From Nocardioides sp. CER19 (GTDB lineage: Bacteria > Actinomycetota > Actinomycetes > Propionibacteriales > Nocardioidaceae), in contig NZ_JARVWS010000001.1 of assembly GCF_029846275.1 (NCBI RefSeq), positions 1-64,000 of the forward strand: DNA of 64,000 nucleotides, in the 5' to 3' direction. Position numbers and translations under genes: made by a program. The number at the start of each line of letters is the position of its first letter. Position 1 is the stretch's first letter. Under the pieces are notes generated by a model. It did no database searches. It was not told the origin of the DNA and saw only the letters and a program-made list of their open reading frames with translations. This document shows positions 9,546 to 18,582 of the stretch, one piece after another.

Positions 9546-9839
9546 TCACATGTGGGGTACGTCGGCCGGGATGTCGTAGAACGTCGGGTGCCGGTAGACC
9601 TTGTCGCCGGACGGCGCGAAGAGCGGGTCCTTCTCGTCGGGGCTCGAGGCGGTGATGGCGGACGAGCGGACCACCCAGATCGAGACGCCCTCGTTGCGGC
9701 GGGTGTAGACGTCGCGCGCGTGGCGCAGCGCCATCTGGTCGTCCGGCGCGTGCAGCGACCCGACGTGGACGTGGTTGAGCCCCCGCTTCCCGCGGACGAA
9801 CACCTCGTAGAGCGGCCACTCCGCCTTGACGCCGGTCAT
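9546..9839 (-). CDS. paaB: Phenylacetyl-CoA epoxidase subunit B
   Basis: A 97-residue protein of the normal PaaB size, with [20 protein letters not shown] near 12-31 and [15 protein letters not shown] near 43. PaaB is needed for an active epoxidase and bridges PaaAC units. The ATG overlaps the paaA stop (ATGA). The ribosome site AAGGAGGAG lies inside the last codons of paaA. Confidence 0.95.
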   Translation of the reverse strand: MTGVKAEWPLYEVFVRGKRGLNHVHVGSLHAPDDQMALRHARDVYTRRNEGVSIWVVRSSAITASSPDEKDPLFAPSGDKVYRHPTFYDIPADVPHM

Positions 9840-10852
9840 CGGGTCTCCTCCTTGGTCTCGATACGCTCGCTGGCGCTCGCTACTCGACCAGCGGAGTCCT
9901 CGCTGGCGCTCGCTACTCGACCAGCGGAGGCGGCGAAGGCCAAGGCGGCCTCGCGGACCCACGCCCCGTCGTCGTAGGCCTGGCGCCGGTGCGCGAGCCG
10001 CTGCTCGTTGCACGGGCCGTTGCCCTTGACCACCGCCCAGAACTCCTCCCAGTCGACCTCGCCGAAGTCGTAGGAGCCCCGCTCCTCGTTCCACCGGAGG
10101 TCCGGGTCGGGCAGGGTCACGCCGAGTGCCTCGGCCTGCGGCACGGTCATGTCGACCATGCGCTGGCGCAGCTCGTCGTTGGTGTGCCGCTTGATCCCCC
10201 AGGCCATCGACCGCTCGGTGTTGGGCGAGTCGCCGTCGGGCGGGCCGAACATCATCAGCGCCGGCCACCAGAACCGGTCGACCGACTCCTGCACCATCGC
10301 GCGCTGCTCGTCGGTGCCCCGCATCATCGTCATCAGCAGCTCGTAGCCCTGGCGCTGGTGGAAGGACTCCTCCTTGCAGATGCGGATCATCGCCCGCCCG
10401 TAGGGGCCGTACGACGTCCGGCACAGCGGCACCTGGTTGCAGATCGCGGCCCCGTCGACCAGCCAGCCGATCGTGCCGACGTCGGCGTAGGAGAGCGTGG
10501 GGTAGTTGAAGATGGAGGAGTACTTCTGCGCCCCGCTCATCAGCTTCTGGGTGAGCTCCTCGCGGGAGACGCCGAGCGTCTCGCAGGCGGAGTAGAGGTA
10601 GAGGCCGTGGCCCGCCTCGTCCTGCACCTTGGCGAGCAGGATCGCCTTGCGGCGCAGCGACGGCGCGCGGCTGATCCAGTTGCCCTCGGGCTGCATGCCG
10701 ATGATCTCGGAGTGCGCGTGCTGGGCGATCTGGCGCACCAGCGTCTTGCGGTAGTCCTCCGGCATCCAGTCACGCGGCTCGATCCGGTCGTTGTGCGCGA
10801 TGGTCGAGTCGAACGACGACTGCAGGACGGCCTCGTCCGCGACGGCTGTCAT
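9836..10852 (-). CDS. paaA: Phenylacetyl-CoA epoxidase catalytic subunit A, with repeat-derived C-terminal tail
   Basis: A 338-residue diiron monooxygenase subunit that epoxidises the ring of phenylacetyl-CoA. Iron-ligand helices include [28 protein letters not shown] and [19 protein letters not shown] at 10852 follows a strong GGAGGA site; an in-frame GTG upstream would run towards the operator. The last 30 residues are unusual: [10 protein letters not shown] occurs twice, then RIETKEETR. This tail is encoded by two copies of a REP-like palindrome (about 9853-9935) that stayed in frame and ends just before the paaB ribosome site. Family members usually end earlier, so the tail is probably dispensable (inference). 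Confidence 0.93.
   Translation of the reverse strand: MTAVADEAVLQSSFDSTIAHNDRIEPRDWMPEDYRKTLVRQIAQHAHSEIIGMQPEGNWISRAPSLRRKAILLAKVQDEAGHGLYLYSACETLGVSREELTQKLMSGAQKYSSIFNYPTLSYADVGTIGWLVDGAAICNQVPLCRTSYGPYGRAMIRICKEESFHQRQGYELLMTMMRGTDEQRAMVQESVDRFWWPALMMFGPPDGDSPNTERSMAWGIKRHTNDELRQRMVDMTVPQAEALGVTLPDPDLRWNEERGSYDFGEVDWEEFWAVVKGNGPCNEQRLAHRRQAYDDGAWVREAALAFAASAGRVASASEDSAGRVASASERIETKEETR
9853..9935. repeat. REP-like element in the paaA coding end
   Basis: On the minus strand a unit of about 30 bp (TCCGCTGGTCGAGTAGCGAG continuing CGCCAGCGAG) occurs twice, separated by GAC, and is followed by CGTATCGAGACC. The outer arms GCTGGTCGAG and TATCGAGACC form an imperfect inverted repeat of the same class as the 9496-9545 spacer. 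It is translated as part of PaaA. Confidence 0.7.
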
Positions 10853-10879
10853 CGGTTCCTCCGGGTCTCTCACGGCTAT

Positions 10880-10901
10880 TTACTGACCGAGCGGTCTGTA
10901 A
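10880..10901. promoter_or_regulatory. PaaR operator 2 (paaA/paaZ divergent region)
   Basis: TTACTGACCGAGCGGTCTGTAA, an inverted repeat with one mismatch per arm; the core CTGACC-gagc-GGTCTG has the same spacing as the site at 3046. It lies 27 bp upstream of the paaA ATG and 78 bp upstream of paaZ, so it is placed to repress both directions. Binding by PaaR is inferred. Confidence 0.75.
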
Positions 10902-10979
10902 TAGCGTGGCACACCGAGCGCCGACCTGGCAACGGGCCCGTCCGAGCCGGGCGCTCCCATCCCTGACGGAAGGACTGTC

Positions 10980-13028
10980 GTGAGCGAGATGCTGGAGAGC
11001 TATGCCGCGGGGCGCTGGTTCCGCGCCGCCGACGAGGGCGAGCCGCTGCTCGATGCGGCCACCGGCGAGGAGGTCGCCCGGATCTCGAGCCGCGGCCTCG
11101 ACCTCCAGGAGATGGTCGACCACGCCCGCACCGTCGGCGGTCCGGCCGTCCGCGCGCTCACCTTCCACGAGCGCGCCGCGCTGCTCAAGCAGCTCGCGAA
11201 GCACCTGTCGGCGGACAAGGAGGCCTTCTACGCGCTCTCGGCCCGCACCGGCGCCACGGCGCGCGACTCGATGGTCGACATCGACGGCGGCTTCGGGACG
11301 CTCTTCTCCTACGCCAGCAAGGGCACCCGGGAGCTGCCCAACGACACCGTCGTCCTCGACGGGCCGCCTGAGCCGCTCGGCCGCGGTGGCACGTTCGTCG
11401 GCCAGCACGTCTACACGTCGCGGCCCGGTGTGGCGGTGCAGATCAATGCGTTCAACTTCCCGGTGTGGGGCATGCTCGAGAAGCTCGCCCCCGCCTTCCT
11501 CGCTGGCCTGCCGTCGATCGTGAAGCCGGCCAGCCAGACGGCGTACCTCACGGAGGCCGTCGTCCGCCGCATCATCGAGTCTGCGATCCTCCCCGAGGGA
11601 TCGCTCCAGCTGCTCAGCGGCAGCGCCGGCTCGCTGCTCGACCACCTGGGCGTGCAGGACTCGGTCGCGTTCACCGGCTCCGCCCACACGGCCGGCATCC
11701 TGCGCACCCACCCGTCGGTCGTGCACGGCGGGCTCAGCCTCGGCGTCGAGGCCGACTCCCTCAACTGCTCGATCCTCGGGCCCGACGTCGGCGGCGACGA
11801 TCCCGAGTTCGACCTCTTCGTCAAGGGCGTCGTCACCGAGATGACGGTCAAGGCCGGCCAGAAGTGCACGGCGATCCGCCGCGCGATCGTGCCCGCCGCC
11901 ATCGCCGACCAGGTGGTCGAGGCGATCTCGGCCCGACTGGCGAAGGTGACCGTCGGCAACCCCGCCGACGAGACGGTGCGGATGGGCGCGCTCGCGTCGC
12001 TCGCCCAGCGCGACGAGGTCCGCAAGGCGATCGAGGCGCTGCGGTCCTCCGCCGACATCGTCTACGGCGACCCGGCCCACGTGCAGGTCGTGGACGCCGA
12101 CGCCGAGCGCGGCGCGTTCCTCTCCCCCGTGCTGCTGCGCGCCCGCGCCGGCGCGGTCGAGCCGCACGACGTCGAGCCGTTCGGTCCGGTCAGCACCGTC
12201 ATGACCTACGGCTCGCTCGACGAGGCCGTCACCCTGGCCGCCCGCGGCCGGGGCAGCCTGGTCGGCTCGCTGGTCACCCACGACCCCGCCGTCGCGCGCA
12301 CCGTGACGCTCGGCCTGGCGCCCTGGCACGGCCGTATCCTCGTGCTCGACCGCGACGACGCCGGTGAGTCGACCGGCCACGGCTCGCCCCTGCCCAACCT
12401 CGTGCACGGCGGCCCGGGCCGCGCCGGCGGCGGCGAGGAGCTCGGCGGCATCCGCGGCGTGCTCCACCACATGCAGCGCACCGCACTGCAGGGCTCCCCC
12501 GACATGCTCACCGCTGTCACCGGCCGCTGGACGGTCGGGGCGCACCGCTCGGTGACCGACGTGCACCCGTTCCGCAAGAGCCTCGCCGACCTGCGCATCG
12601 GCGACACGATCGAGAGCGCCTCACGGACGGTCACCCTCGACGACATCGGCCACTTCGCCGAGTTCACCGGCGACACGTTCTACGCCCACACGGACGCGGA
12701 GGCGGCCGCCGCCAACCCGCTCTTCGGCGGCATCGTGGCGCACGGCTACCTCGTCGTCTCCCTGGCCGCCGGCCTCTTCGTCGAGCCGAGCCCGGGCCCG
12801 GTCCTGGCCAACTTCGGGGTCGACAACCTGCGCTTCCTGACACCGGTCAAGGCCGACGACACCATCCGCGTGCAGCTGACGGTCAAGCAGATCACGCCGC
12901 GCACCTCCGCCGACTACGGCGAGGTCCGCTGGGACGCGGTCGTCTGCAACCAGGAGGGCGACGCCGTGGCGACCTACGACGTGCTGACACTGGTCGCGAA
13001 GACGTGGCCCACCGAGACGGGGTCGTGA
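10980..13028 (+). CDS. paaZ: Bifunctional oxepin-CoA hydrolase / semialdehyde dehydrogenase
   Basis: A 682-residue fusion. The N-terminal aldehyde dehydrogenase domain (about 1-520) contains INAFNFPVWGMLEKL and the catalytic Cys in TVKAGQKCTAIRR near 295. The C-terminal MaoC-like hydratase domain (about 540-682) contains FAEFTGDTFYAHTD and GGIVAHGYLVVSL. It opens the oxepin ring and oxidises the resulting aldehyde. The GTG start at 10980 follows GGAAGGA. It is transcribed away from paaA from the shared operator and overlaps the next gene by 4 nt. Confidence 0.95.
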   Translation: MSEMLESYAAGRWFRAADEGEPLLDAATGEEVARISSRGLDLQEMVDHARTVGGPAVRALTFHERAALLKQLAKHLSADKEAFYALSARTGATARDSMVDIDGGFGTLFSYASKGTRELPNDTVVLDGPPEPLGRGGTFVGQHVYTSRPGVAVQINAFNFPVWGMLEKLAPAFLAGLPSIVKPASQTAYLTEAVVRRIIESAILPEGSLQLLSGSAGSLLDHLGVQDSVAFTGSAHTAGILRTHPSVVHGGLSLGVEADSLNCSILGPDVGGDDPEFDLFVKGVVTEMTVKAGQKCTAIRRAIVPAAIADQVVEAISARLAKVTVGNPADETVRMGALASLAQRDEVRKAIEALRSSADIVYGDPAHVQVVDADAERGAFLSPVLLRARAGAVEPHDVEPFGPVSTVMTYGSLDEAVTLAARGRGSLVGSLVTHDPAVARTVTLGLAPWHGRILVLDRDDAGESTGHGSPLPNLVHGGPGRAGGGEELGGIRGVLHHMQRTALQGSPDMLTAVTGRWTVGAHRSVTDVHPFRKSLADLRIGDTIESASRTVTLDDIGHFAEFTGDTFYAHTDAEAAAANPLFGGIVAHGYLVVSLAAGLFVEPSPGPVLANFGVDNLRFLTPVKADDTIRVQLTVKQITPRTSADYGEVRWDAVVCNQEGDAVATYDVLTLVAKTWPTETGS

Positions 13029-13348
13029 GCGTGCACCGCCTGACGATCCAGTACGCCGCGCCCGCGGACCCCGCCGCCTTCGACGAGCGCTACGAGCACG
13101 AGCACGTCCCGCTCGTCCGTGCGGTGCCCGGCCTCGCGCGGTTCACCCTCAGCCGTCCGCGCGCCCTCGGCCCCGCGACAGGCTCGGGAACCGACGGCGC
13201 GCCGTACCTCGTCGCCGAGCTGTGGTTCGCCGACGCGGAGGCCATGAAGGCGGCGATGAAGTCGCCCGAGATGGCCGAGGCCGCCGCCCACGCCGAGGGG
13301 TTCGCCACGCCGATGACGAGGTTCAGCAGCGAGGTCGTGGAGGCCTGA
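13025..13348 (+). CDS. EthD-family protein
   Basis: A 107-residue ferredoxin-like-fold protein with the family pattern near the N-terminus (TIQYAAPADPAAFDERYEHE, then VPLVRAVPGLARFT). EthD-like proteins often accompany catabolic genes, but their chemical role is mostly unknown. GTG at 13025 overlaps the paaZ stop (GTGA), implying coupled translation and a paa-linked role. A short stretch (GPATGSGT, near residue 47-54) is encoded by DNA resembling the CGACAGGCTC palindromic repeat. Confidence 0.8.
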   Translation: MSVHRLTIQYAAPADPAAFDERYEHEHVPLVRAVPGLARFTLSRPRALGPATGSGTDGAPYLVAELWFADAEAMKAAMKSPEMAEAAAHAEGFATPMTRFSSEVVEA

Positions 13349-13359
13349 GGGGCAGGTGA

Positions 13360-13377
13360 CCCGGCTTCAGAGCCGGG
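13360..13377. terminator. Bidirectional hairpin between the EthD gene and bkdC
   Basis: Perfect 7-bp stem CCCGGCT-tcag-AGCCGGG between convergent genes. The bkdC stop codon (13369-13367) lies in the loop, so the hairpin overlaps the coding end. There is no T-run on either side, which is common in high-GC genomes. Confidence 0.5.
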
Positions 13378-14668
13378 CGATCGCCGACGCCGGGTTCTCG
13401 ATCGCGTCGGCGACCGACCGCATGAAGCCGGCCGCGGTGCCGCCGTCGCAGACGCGGTGGTCGAAGACGAAGGACATCTGCGTGATCTTGCGCGGCACGA
13501 TCTGGCCGTCGACCACCCACGGGCGGTCGATGATCCGACCGAAGCCGAGGATCGCGACCTGCGGGTGGTTGATGATCGCGGCGCTGCCGTCGACGCGGAA
13601 CCCGCCGTAGTTGTTGAGGGTGAACGTCCCGGCCGCGAGCTCCTCGGCGGTCGCCTTCCCGACCCGGGCGCGGGCGGTGACGTGCCGGATGGCCCGGTCG
13701 AGCTCTGCCGTCGTCATCGTGTCGGCGCCGATCACCGCGGGCACGACCAGCCCCCGCTCGCCCTGGACCGCGAGGCCGAGGTCGATGGCGTCGTACTCCA
13801 CGATCTCGTCGCGCTCGGTGTCGAGCCGGGCGTTGAGGACCGGGTGCTCCTTCAGACCGGCGACCACGAAGCGCGCGATGTAGGCCAGCAGACCAGGCCC
13901 GGCGTCGGTCGCCGTCCGCGCCGACTCCCGCAGGTTCCAGAGCGCGGTGGCGTCGACGTCGACCCAGACCGTCGCCTCGGGGATCTCCGAGCGGCTCCGC
14001 GACAGGGCCGCGGCCACCGTCTTCCGGAAGCCGCTGAGGGGGATCCGTCGCTCACCGGCGACCGGCGCCGCCTCCGCCACCGGCGGCGGCGCGGCCGGCG
14101 GCGCACCGGCGATGGCACGCTCCACGTCGGCCTTGGTCACGATGCCGCGGTAGCCGGTCGGCTCCACGCGGTGCAGGTCGACGCCGTGGTCCCGGGCCAT
14201 CTTGCGCACCATCGGCGAGATGACCCGCACGGGACCACGGGTGGCGGGTGCGGACACCACTCGTTCGGTCGTGCGCGGGCGGCGTCGGCGGACGGCGCCG
14301 CCGTGGGCGGCGGTCCCGTAGCCGATCAGGACGTTGCCGGAGCCGGCCTGCTCCTCCTCGCGGTAGGCCTGCGCCTCGCGGCCCCCGGCGGGCTCCGGCG
14401 CGGGGTCGGTCCTCGCGCCGGCCGCCACGGTGATCAGCGGCTTCCCGACGTCGACGGTCTCGCCCTCGGCGGCGTGCAGGGTGAGCACCCGGCCGGCGTA
14501 CGGCGTGGGCACCTCGACCACCGACTTGGCGGTCTCGACCTCCACGACCGTCTGGTCGACCGTGACGATGTCGCCCTCGGCGACCAGCCAGTGGACGACC
14601 TCGGCCTCGGTCAGCCCCTCGCCGAGGTCGGGCAGCAGGAACGTCTGGTCGCCGGCGGCGCTGGTCAT
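13367..14668 (-). CDS. bkdC: 2-oxoacid dehydrogenase E2, dihydrolipoamide acyltransferase (branched-chain type)
   Basis: A 433-residue E2 subunit. It has one lipoyl domain (about 8-80, lipoyl Lys in VETAKSVVEVPT), a peripheral-subunit-binding domain (about 155-195, SPMVRKMARDHGVDL) and a catalytic domain ending with the acyltransferase motif FVFDHRVCDGGTAAGF near 405. It transfers the acyl group to CoA. It is the third gene of bkdABC with a 4-nt overlap. No E3 gene is present, so lipoamide dehydrogenase must come from elsewhere. Confidence 0.9.
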   Translation of the reverse strand: MTSAAGDQTFLLPDLGEGLTEAEVVHWLVAEGDIVTVDQTVVEVETAKSVVEVPTPYAGRVLTLHAAEGETVDVGKPLITVAAGARTDPAPEPAGGREAQAYREEEQAGSGNVLIGYGTAAHGGAVRRRRPRTTERVVSAPATRGPVRVISPMVRKMARDHGVDLHRVEPTGYRGIVTKADVERAIAGAPPAAPPPVAEAAPVAGERRIPLSGFRKTVAAALSRSRSEIPEATVWVDVDATALWNLRESARTATDAGPGLLAYIARFVVAGLKEHPVLNARLDTERDEIVEYDAIDLGLAVQGERGLVVPAVIGADTMTTAELDRAIRHVTARARVGKATAEELAAGTFTLNNYGGFRVDGSAAIINHPQVAILGFGRIIDRPWVVDGQIVPRKITQMSFVFDHRVCDGGTAAGFMRSVADAIENPASAIARL

Positions 14669-15669
14669 GCGTCCTCCCACTGCAGGTCGTCGACGGCGTC
14701 GAGGATCCGGTCGACCGACGGCAGCTGGAAGTGCTCCAGCTTCGGCGGCGGGAACGGGATGTCGAACCCGGTGACGCGGCGGACCGGCGCGTGCAGTGAG
14801 TGGAAGCAGCGCTCGCCCACCCGAGCGGCGATCTCGGCGGCGACGCTGGCGAAGCCGGTCGCCTCGGCGACGACCACGGCGCGGCCGGTCGACTCGACGG
14901 CGGCGCACACGGTGGCGTCGTCGAAGGGCACGATCGAGCGCAGGTCGACGACCTGCAGGCTGCGCCCGTCACGCGCGGCGGCCTCGGCGGCCTCGAGCGC
15001 CACGGGCACCGACGGGCCGTAGGCGATGAGGGTCGCGTCGGTCCCCTGCCGGCGTACGACGGCGGTGCCGATGCCGGGCTCCTGCCCGCGGCCGAGGGCC
15101 ACCTCGTCCTTGGCCCAGTAGAGCTTCTTCGGCTCGAGGAACACGACCGGGTCCGGCGAGGCGATGGCGTCGCGGAGGAGCGAGTAGGCGTCGGACGGGG
15201 TCGAGGGCGCGAGGACGTGGAGCCCCGGCGTGTGCGCGTAGTAGGACTCGGAGGAGTCGCAGTGGTGCTCGACGCCACCGATGCCACCGGCATAGGGGAT
15301 CCGGATGACGATCGGCAGCTGCACGCGCCCGCGGGTGCGGTTGCGCATCTTCGCGATGTGGCTGACGACCTGCTCGAAGGCCGGATAGGCGAACGCGTCG
15401 AACTGCATCTCGATCACCGGCCGCATGCCGTTCATCGCGAGGCCGACCGCGAAGCCGGCGATGCCCGACTCGGCGAGCGGGGTGTCGAAGCAGCGGTCCT
15501 CGCCGAACTCGGCCGTGAGGCCGTCGGTGACCCGGAAGACGCCCCCGAGCGGGCCGACGTCCTCGCCGAGGACCAGCACGCTCGCGTCCTCGGACATGGC
15601 GTCGCGGAGGGCGCAGTTGATGGCCTGCGCCACGCTGAGCTTCTCGTGCTCGACAGCCGATGCGGTCAT
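14665..15669 (-). CDS. bkdB: 2-oxoacid dehydrogenase E1 beta subunit
   Basis: A 334-residue transketolase-like protein. Visible features are LGEDVGPLGGVFRVTDGL (about 36-53), ESGIAGFAVGLAMNG and a C-terminal domain with AYGPSVPVALEA. It pairs with the alpha subunit at 15669 to decarboxylate branched 2-oxoacids. ATG at 15669 shares a base with the bkdA stop (TGATG); a GTG one codon upstream is also possible. Pyruvate dehydrogenase is the alternative, but the Lrp-type neighbour favours the branched-chain role. Confidence 0.9.
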   Translation of the reverse strand: MTASAVEHEKLSVAQAINCALRDAMSEDASVLVLGEDVGPLGGVFRVTDGLTAEFGEDRCFDTPLAESGIAGFAVGLAMNGMRPVIEMQFDAFAYPAFEQVVSHIAKMRNRTRGRVQLPIVIRIPYAGGIGGVEHHCDSSESYYAHTPGLHVLAPSTPSDAYSLLRDAIASPDPVVFLEPKKLYWAKDEVALGRGQEPGIGTAVVRRQGTDATLIAYGPSVPVALEAAEAAARDGRSLQVVDLRSIVPFDDATVCAAVESTGRAVVVAEATGFASVAAEIAARVGERCFHSLHAPVRRVTGFDIPFPPPKLEHFQLPSVDRILDAVDDLQWEDA

Positions 15670-16760
15670 CACTGGGCCTCCTCTCGGCTCAGCTCGTCGT
15701 GGACGATCGCCAGCTGCTCGGCGAGCTGCGGGGTGGGTCGGGAGTAGACGTGGCGGAACAGGTCGTCGGGGTCGGGTACGACGTCCCGGTTGAGCCCGTC
15801 GCGGGTGTGCTCGGCGAGCCGCTCGGCGGCGTCGGCGAAGGCGGCGACCTGCGCGTCGTCCAGGGCTCCCTGCGCCCGCAGGTACGCCTCGAGCCGGACC
15901 AGCGGGTCCTTGGCCACCCAGGCGGCGACCTCGGCGTCCTCCCGGTAGCGGGTGGCGTCGTCGGCGTTCGTGTGGGCCTGCATGCGGTAGGTGTGCGCCT
16001 CGACCAGCTGCGGACCCTCGCCCGCCCGAGCGCGCGCGACGGCGTCGACGAGGACGCGGAGCAGGGCCGCGAGGTCGTTGCCGTCGACGCGCTCACCGGG
16101 GATGCCGTAGCCGACACCCTTGTGGGCCAGCGACGGAGCGACCGACTGACGGGCCAGCGGCACGGAGATCGCGTACTCGTTGTTCTGCACGAAGAAGACG
16201 ACGGGCGCCCCGAAGACGGCGGCGAAGTTGAGCGCCTCGTGGAAGTCGCCCTCGCTCGTCGCACCGTCACCGCACATCGCCATCACCACGGTGTCCTCGC
16301 CGCGGTGCCGCGCCGCGTGCGCGACACCGACCGCGTGCAGCAGCTGGGTGGCGAGGGGCGTGGCCTGCGGCGCGACCCGGTGCTCGTAGGGGTCGTAGCC
16401 CGAGTGCCAGTCCCCCTTGAGGAGCACGAGTACGTCGACCGGGTCGACGCCGCGCGCCACGATCGCCGCCGTGTCGCGGTAGGTCGGGAAGAGCCAGTCC
16501 TGCTCGGCCAGCACCTGGGCGGCGGCGACCTGGCAGGCCTCCTGCCCGTGGGACGACGGGTAGACCGCGAGACGGCCCTGCCGGACCAGCGCGTAGGCCT
16601 GCTCGTTGAGCCGCCGCGCGGTGACCAGGCCGGCGTACCCCGTCAGGAGCTCCTCGGCCGCGGGCAGCGCCGCCGGGTCGGCCCCGGTCGGGCGTCCGTC
16701 GGGGTCGAGCAGCATGACCGGCTCAGCCGACGGCAACATGCGATCTGCGTCACGTGGCAT
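15669..16760 (-). CDS. bkdA: 2-oxoacid dehydrogenase E1 alpha subunit
   Basis: A 363-residue thiamine-diphosphate enzyme subunit. The cofactor motif begins CGDGATSEGDFHEALNFAAV near residue 164, and the phosphorylation-loop-like region RMQAHTNADDATRYR lies further on. The start at 16760 is preceded by AGGAGGAG at slightly long spacing; ATG at 16739 is an alternative. It heads bkdABC and is divergent from an Lrp/AsnC gene that is the likely regulator. Confidence 0.88.
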   Translation of the reverse strand: MPRDADRMLPSAEPVMLLDPDGRPTGADPAALPAAEELLTGYAGLVTARRLNEQAYALVRQGRLAVYPSSHGQEACQVAAAQVLAEQDWLFPTYRDTAAIVARGVDPVDVLVLLKGDWHSGYDPYEHRVAPQATPLATQLLHAVGVAHAARHRGEDTVVMAMCGDGATSEGDFHEALNFAAVFGAPVVFFVQNNEYAISVPLARQSVAPSLAHKGVGYGIPGERVDGNDLAALLRVLVDAVARARAGEGPQLVEAHTYRMQAHTNADDATRYREDAEVAAWVAKDPLVRLEAYLRAQGALDDAQVAAFADAAERLAEHTRDGLNRDVVPDPDDLFRHVYSRPTPQLAEQLAIVHDELSREEAQ

Positions 16761-16782
16761 GACGGCATGCTGCTCCTCCTGC

Positions 16783-16792
16783 CATTCGAATG
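16783..16792. promoter_or_regulatory. Palindrome in the bkdA/lrp divergent region
   Basis: Perfect 10-bp palindrome CATTCGAATG, AT-rich compared with its surroundings, 22 bp upstream of bkdA. It is a candidate site for the divergent Lrp/AsnC regulator, though Lrp sites are often degenerate. Confidence 0.4.
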
Positions 16793-16876
16793 CCACCGGC
16801 CGCCGGGATCGGAGAGAATGTCCACGCGAAGCCGATCGTCGGTTGCCGAACGTCCACACACGGAGGGTGCGCGAGC

Positions 16877-17338
16877 ATGGTGGCGAGACAACTGGCCGGG
16901 GCCTTGGACGACGTCGACCAGCGCATCGTCGCCGAGCTGCGCCGGGACGCCCGGCTGTCGATGCGCGCGCTCGCCGAGCGGCTGCACATCTCCCGCGCCA
17001 ACGCCTACGCCCGGGTCGGCCGGCTGGAGGAGAGCGGTGTCATCCGGGGCTACCACGCCGACATCGATCCGGTGCTCGCCGGGCTCGGCACGACGGCGTA
17101 CGTCACCGTCACGCTGCACCAGGCGGAGTGGCGGTCGGTGCGGGACGAGCTGCAGAACCTGCGGGGCGTGGAGCACATCGGGCTGGTCGGCGGCGACTTC
17201 GACGTCATCCTGCTCGTGCGGGCGCGCGACAACGCCGACCTGCGGCACCTGATCCTCGACCAGATCCAGGGCATGGAGGGGGTGCAGAACACCCGCACGC
17301 TCCTCGTCTTCGAGGAGCCGACCCCGGCCCGTGACTGA
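16877..17338 (+). CDS. bkdR: Lrp/AsnC-family regulator (probable bkd regulator)
   Basis: A 153-residue protein. The N-terminal winged helix (about 9-60; LDDVDQRIVAELRRDARLS, then LAERLHISRANAYARVGRL) is followed by an effector-binding RAM domain (about 75-145, with GGDFDVILLVRARDN). Family members sense amino acids or their keto acids. ATG at 16877 has CGGAGGGTG upstream and starts where similarity to the family starts. It is divergent from bkdABC. Confidence 0.85.
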   Translation: MVARQLAGALDDVDQRIVAELRRDARLSMRALAERLHISRANAYARVGRLEESGVIRGYHADIDPVLAGLGTTAYVTVTLHQAEWRSVRDELQNLRGVEHIGLVGGDFDVILLVRARDNADLRHLILDQIQGMEGVQNTRTLLVFEEPTPARD

Positions 17339-17344
17339 CGCACT

Positions 17345-17365
17345 GGCTTCCGCAGGGCGGAAGCC
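17345..17365 (+). terminator. Hairpin after the Lrp gene
   Basis: Perfect 9-bp stem GGCTTCCGC-agg-GCGGAAGCC, 7 bp after the Lrp-type gene and before pobA. There is no T-run. It probably separates the two transcripts. Confidence 0.6.
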
Positions 17366-17406
17366 GGCGATGGACGGCCGGTGGCCGACGGACGTAGAAA
17401 CGCACC

Positions 17407-18582
17407 ATGCGCACCGAGGTCGCCATCATCGGAGCCGGCCCGGCCGGGCTGCTGCTCGCCCACCTGCTCGCCCAGGACGGCGTCGAGTCGATCGTCGTGG
17501 AGACCCGCACGCAGGAATACGTCGCCGCGCGGATCCGCGCGGGCATCCTCGAGCACTCCAGCGTCGAGCTGCTCCGCTCGGTCGGGCTGGGCGCCAACAT
17601 CGACGCCCACGGTGACGAGCACCGCGGCATCTACCTCCAGTGGCCGCACGAGCGCCACCACCTCGACTTCGTCGACCTCGTCGGTCGCAGCGTCTGGGTC
17701 TACGGACAGACCCAGGTCCAGGCCGATCTGGTCGCCGCGTCGGAGGCGGCCGGCCGCCACGTCGTCTACGGCGTGTCCGACACGGCCGTGCACGATCTCG
17801 ACACCGACCGTCCGTCGGTGACCTTCACCGACGCCGACGGCGTCCAGCAACGGATCGAGGCGGAGGTCGTCGTCGGCTGCGACGGCTCGTTCGGCGTCAG
17901 CCGGTCGGCCGTCCCGGAGACGGTCCGCGAGACCTGGGAGCGGGTCTACCCCTACTCGTGGCTCGGCATCCTGGCCGACGTGCCGCCCTCGACCGACGAG
18001 CTCATCTACGCGTGGCACCCCGACGGCTTCGCGCTGCACTCGATGCGCTCCGACACAGTCAGCCGGTTCTACCTCCAGGTGCCGAACGGGACCGACGTCA
18101 CCGAGTGGTCGGACGACCGGATCTGGGACGGGCTCGCCACCCGTCTCGGTCACGACCAGGACGGCTGGCAGCTGACGCCCGGGCCGATCACTGACCGCAG
18201 CGTGCTGCCGATGCGCAGCTTCGTGCAGCAGCCGATGCGCCACGGCCGGCTCTTCCTCGCCGGCGACGCCGGGCACATCGTGCCGCCGACGGGCGCCAAG
18301 GGCCTCAACCTCGCCATCGCCGACGTGGCGCTCCTCGCCCCGGCGTTGTCAGCACTGCTGCGCAAGCGCGAGAGCGGGCTCGCCGACGCCTACTCCGACA
18401 CCGCGCTGCGCCGGGTGTGGCGCTGCGAGCACTTCTCGTGGTGGATGACGTCGATGCTGCACACCTCGGACGACCCGTTCGACGCGCAGCTCCAGCTGTC
18501 CCAGCTGCGCTGGGTCACCAGCAGCTCCGCCGGCGCTTCCGGGCTGGCCGAGAACTACGCCGGACTGGCGATCGGGTTCTAG
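17407..18582 (+). CDS. pobA: 4-hydroxybenzoate 3-monooxygenase
   Basis: A 391-residue FAD monooxygenase that makes protocatechuate from 4-hydroxybenzoate. The dinucleotide motif GAGPAG is at 9-14, and the FAD-phosphate motif GDAGHIVPPTGAKGLNLAIAD is near 285. The length matches the family (about 390). It feeds the adjacent pca genes. It converges on pcaJ and both stops interleave in one CTAG (18579-18582). No dedicated regulator is beside it. Confidence 0.93.
   Translation: MRTEVAIIGAGPAGLLLAHLLAQDGVESIVVETRTQEYVAARIRAGILEHSSVELLRSVGLGANIDAHGDEHRGIYLQWPHERHHLDFVDLVGRSVWVYGQTQVQADLVAASEAAGRHVVYGVSDTAVHDLDTDRPSVTFTDADGVQQRIEAEVVVGCDGSFGVSRSAVPETVRETWERVYPYSWLGILADVPPSTDELIYAWHPDGFALHSMRSDTVSRFYLQVPNGTDVTEWSDDRIWDGLATRLGHDQDGWQLTPGPITDRSVLPMRSFVQQPMRHGRLFLAGDAGHIVPPTGAKGLNLAIADVALLAPALSALLRKRESGLADAYSDTALRRVWRCEHFSWWMTSMLHTSDDPFDAQLQLSQLRWVTSSSAGASGLAENYAGLAIGF

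Noticed and set aside
10770..12566. Long minus-strand open frame opposite paaZ
   Set aside because: It covers a clearly coding plus-strand gene with perfect ALDH motifs; the antisense product has no family features.
13367..16760. Pyruvate dehydrogenase operon
   Set aside because: The same fold family makes this possible, but actinobacterial pyruvate dehydrogenase usually uses a single-chain E1, and the divergent Lrp-type regulator favours branched-chain 2-oxoacids. I kept bkd with reduced certainty.
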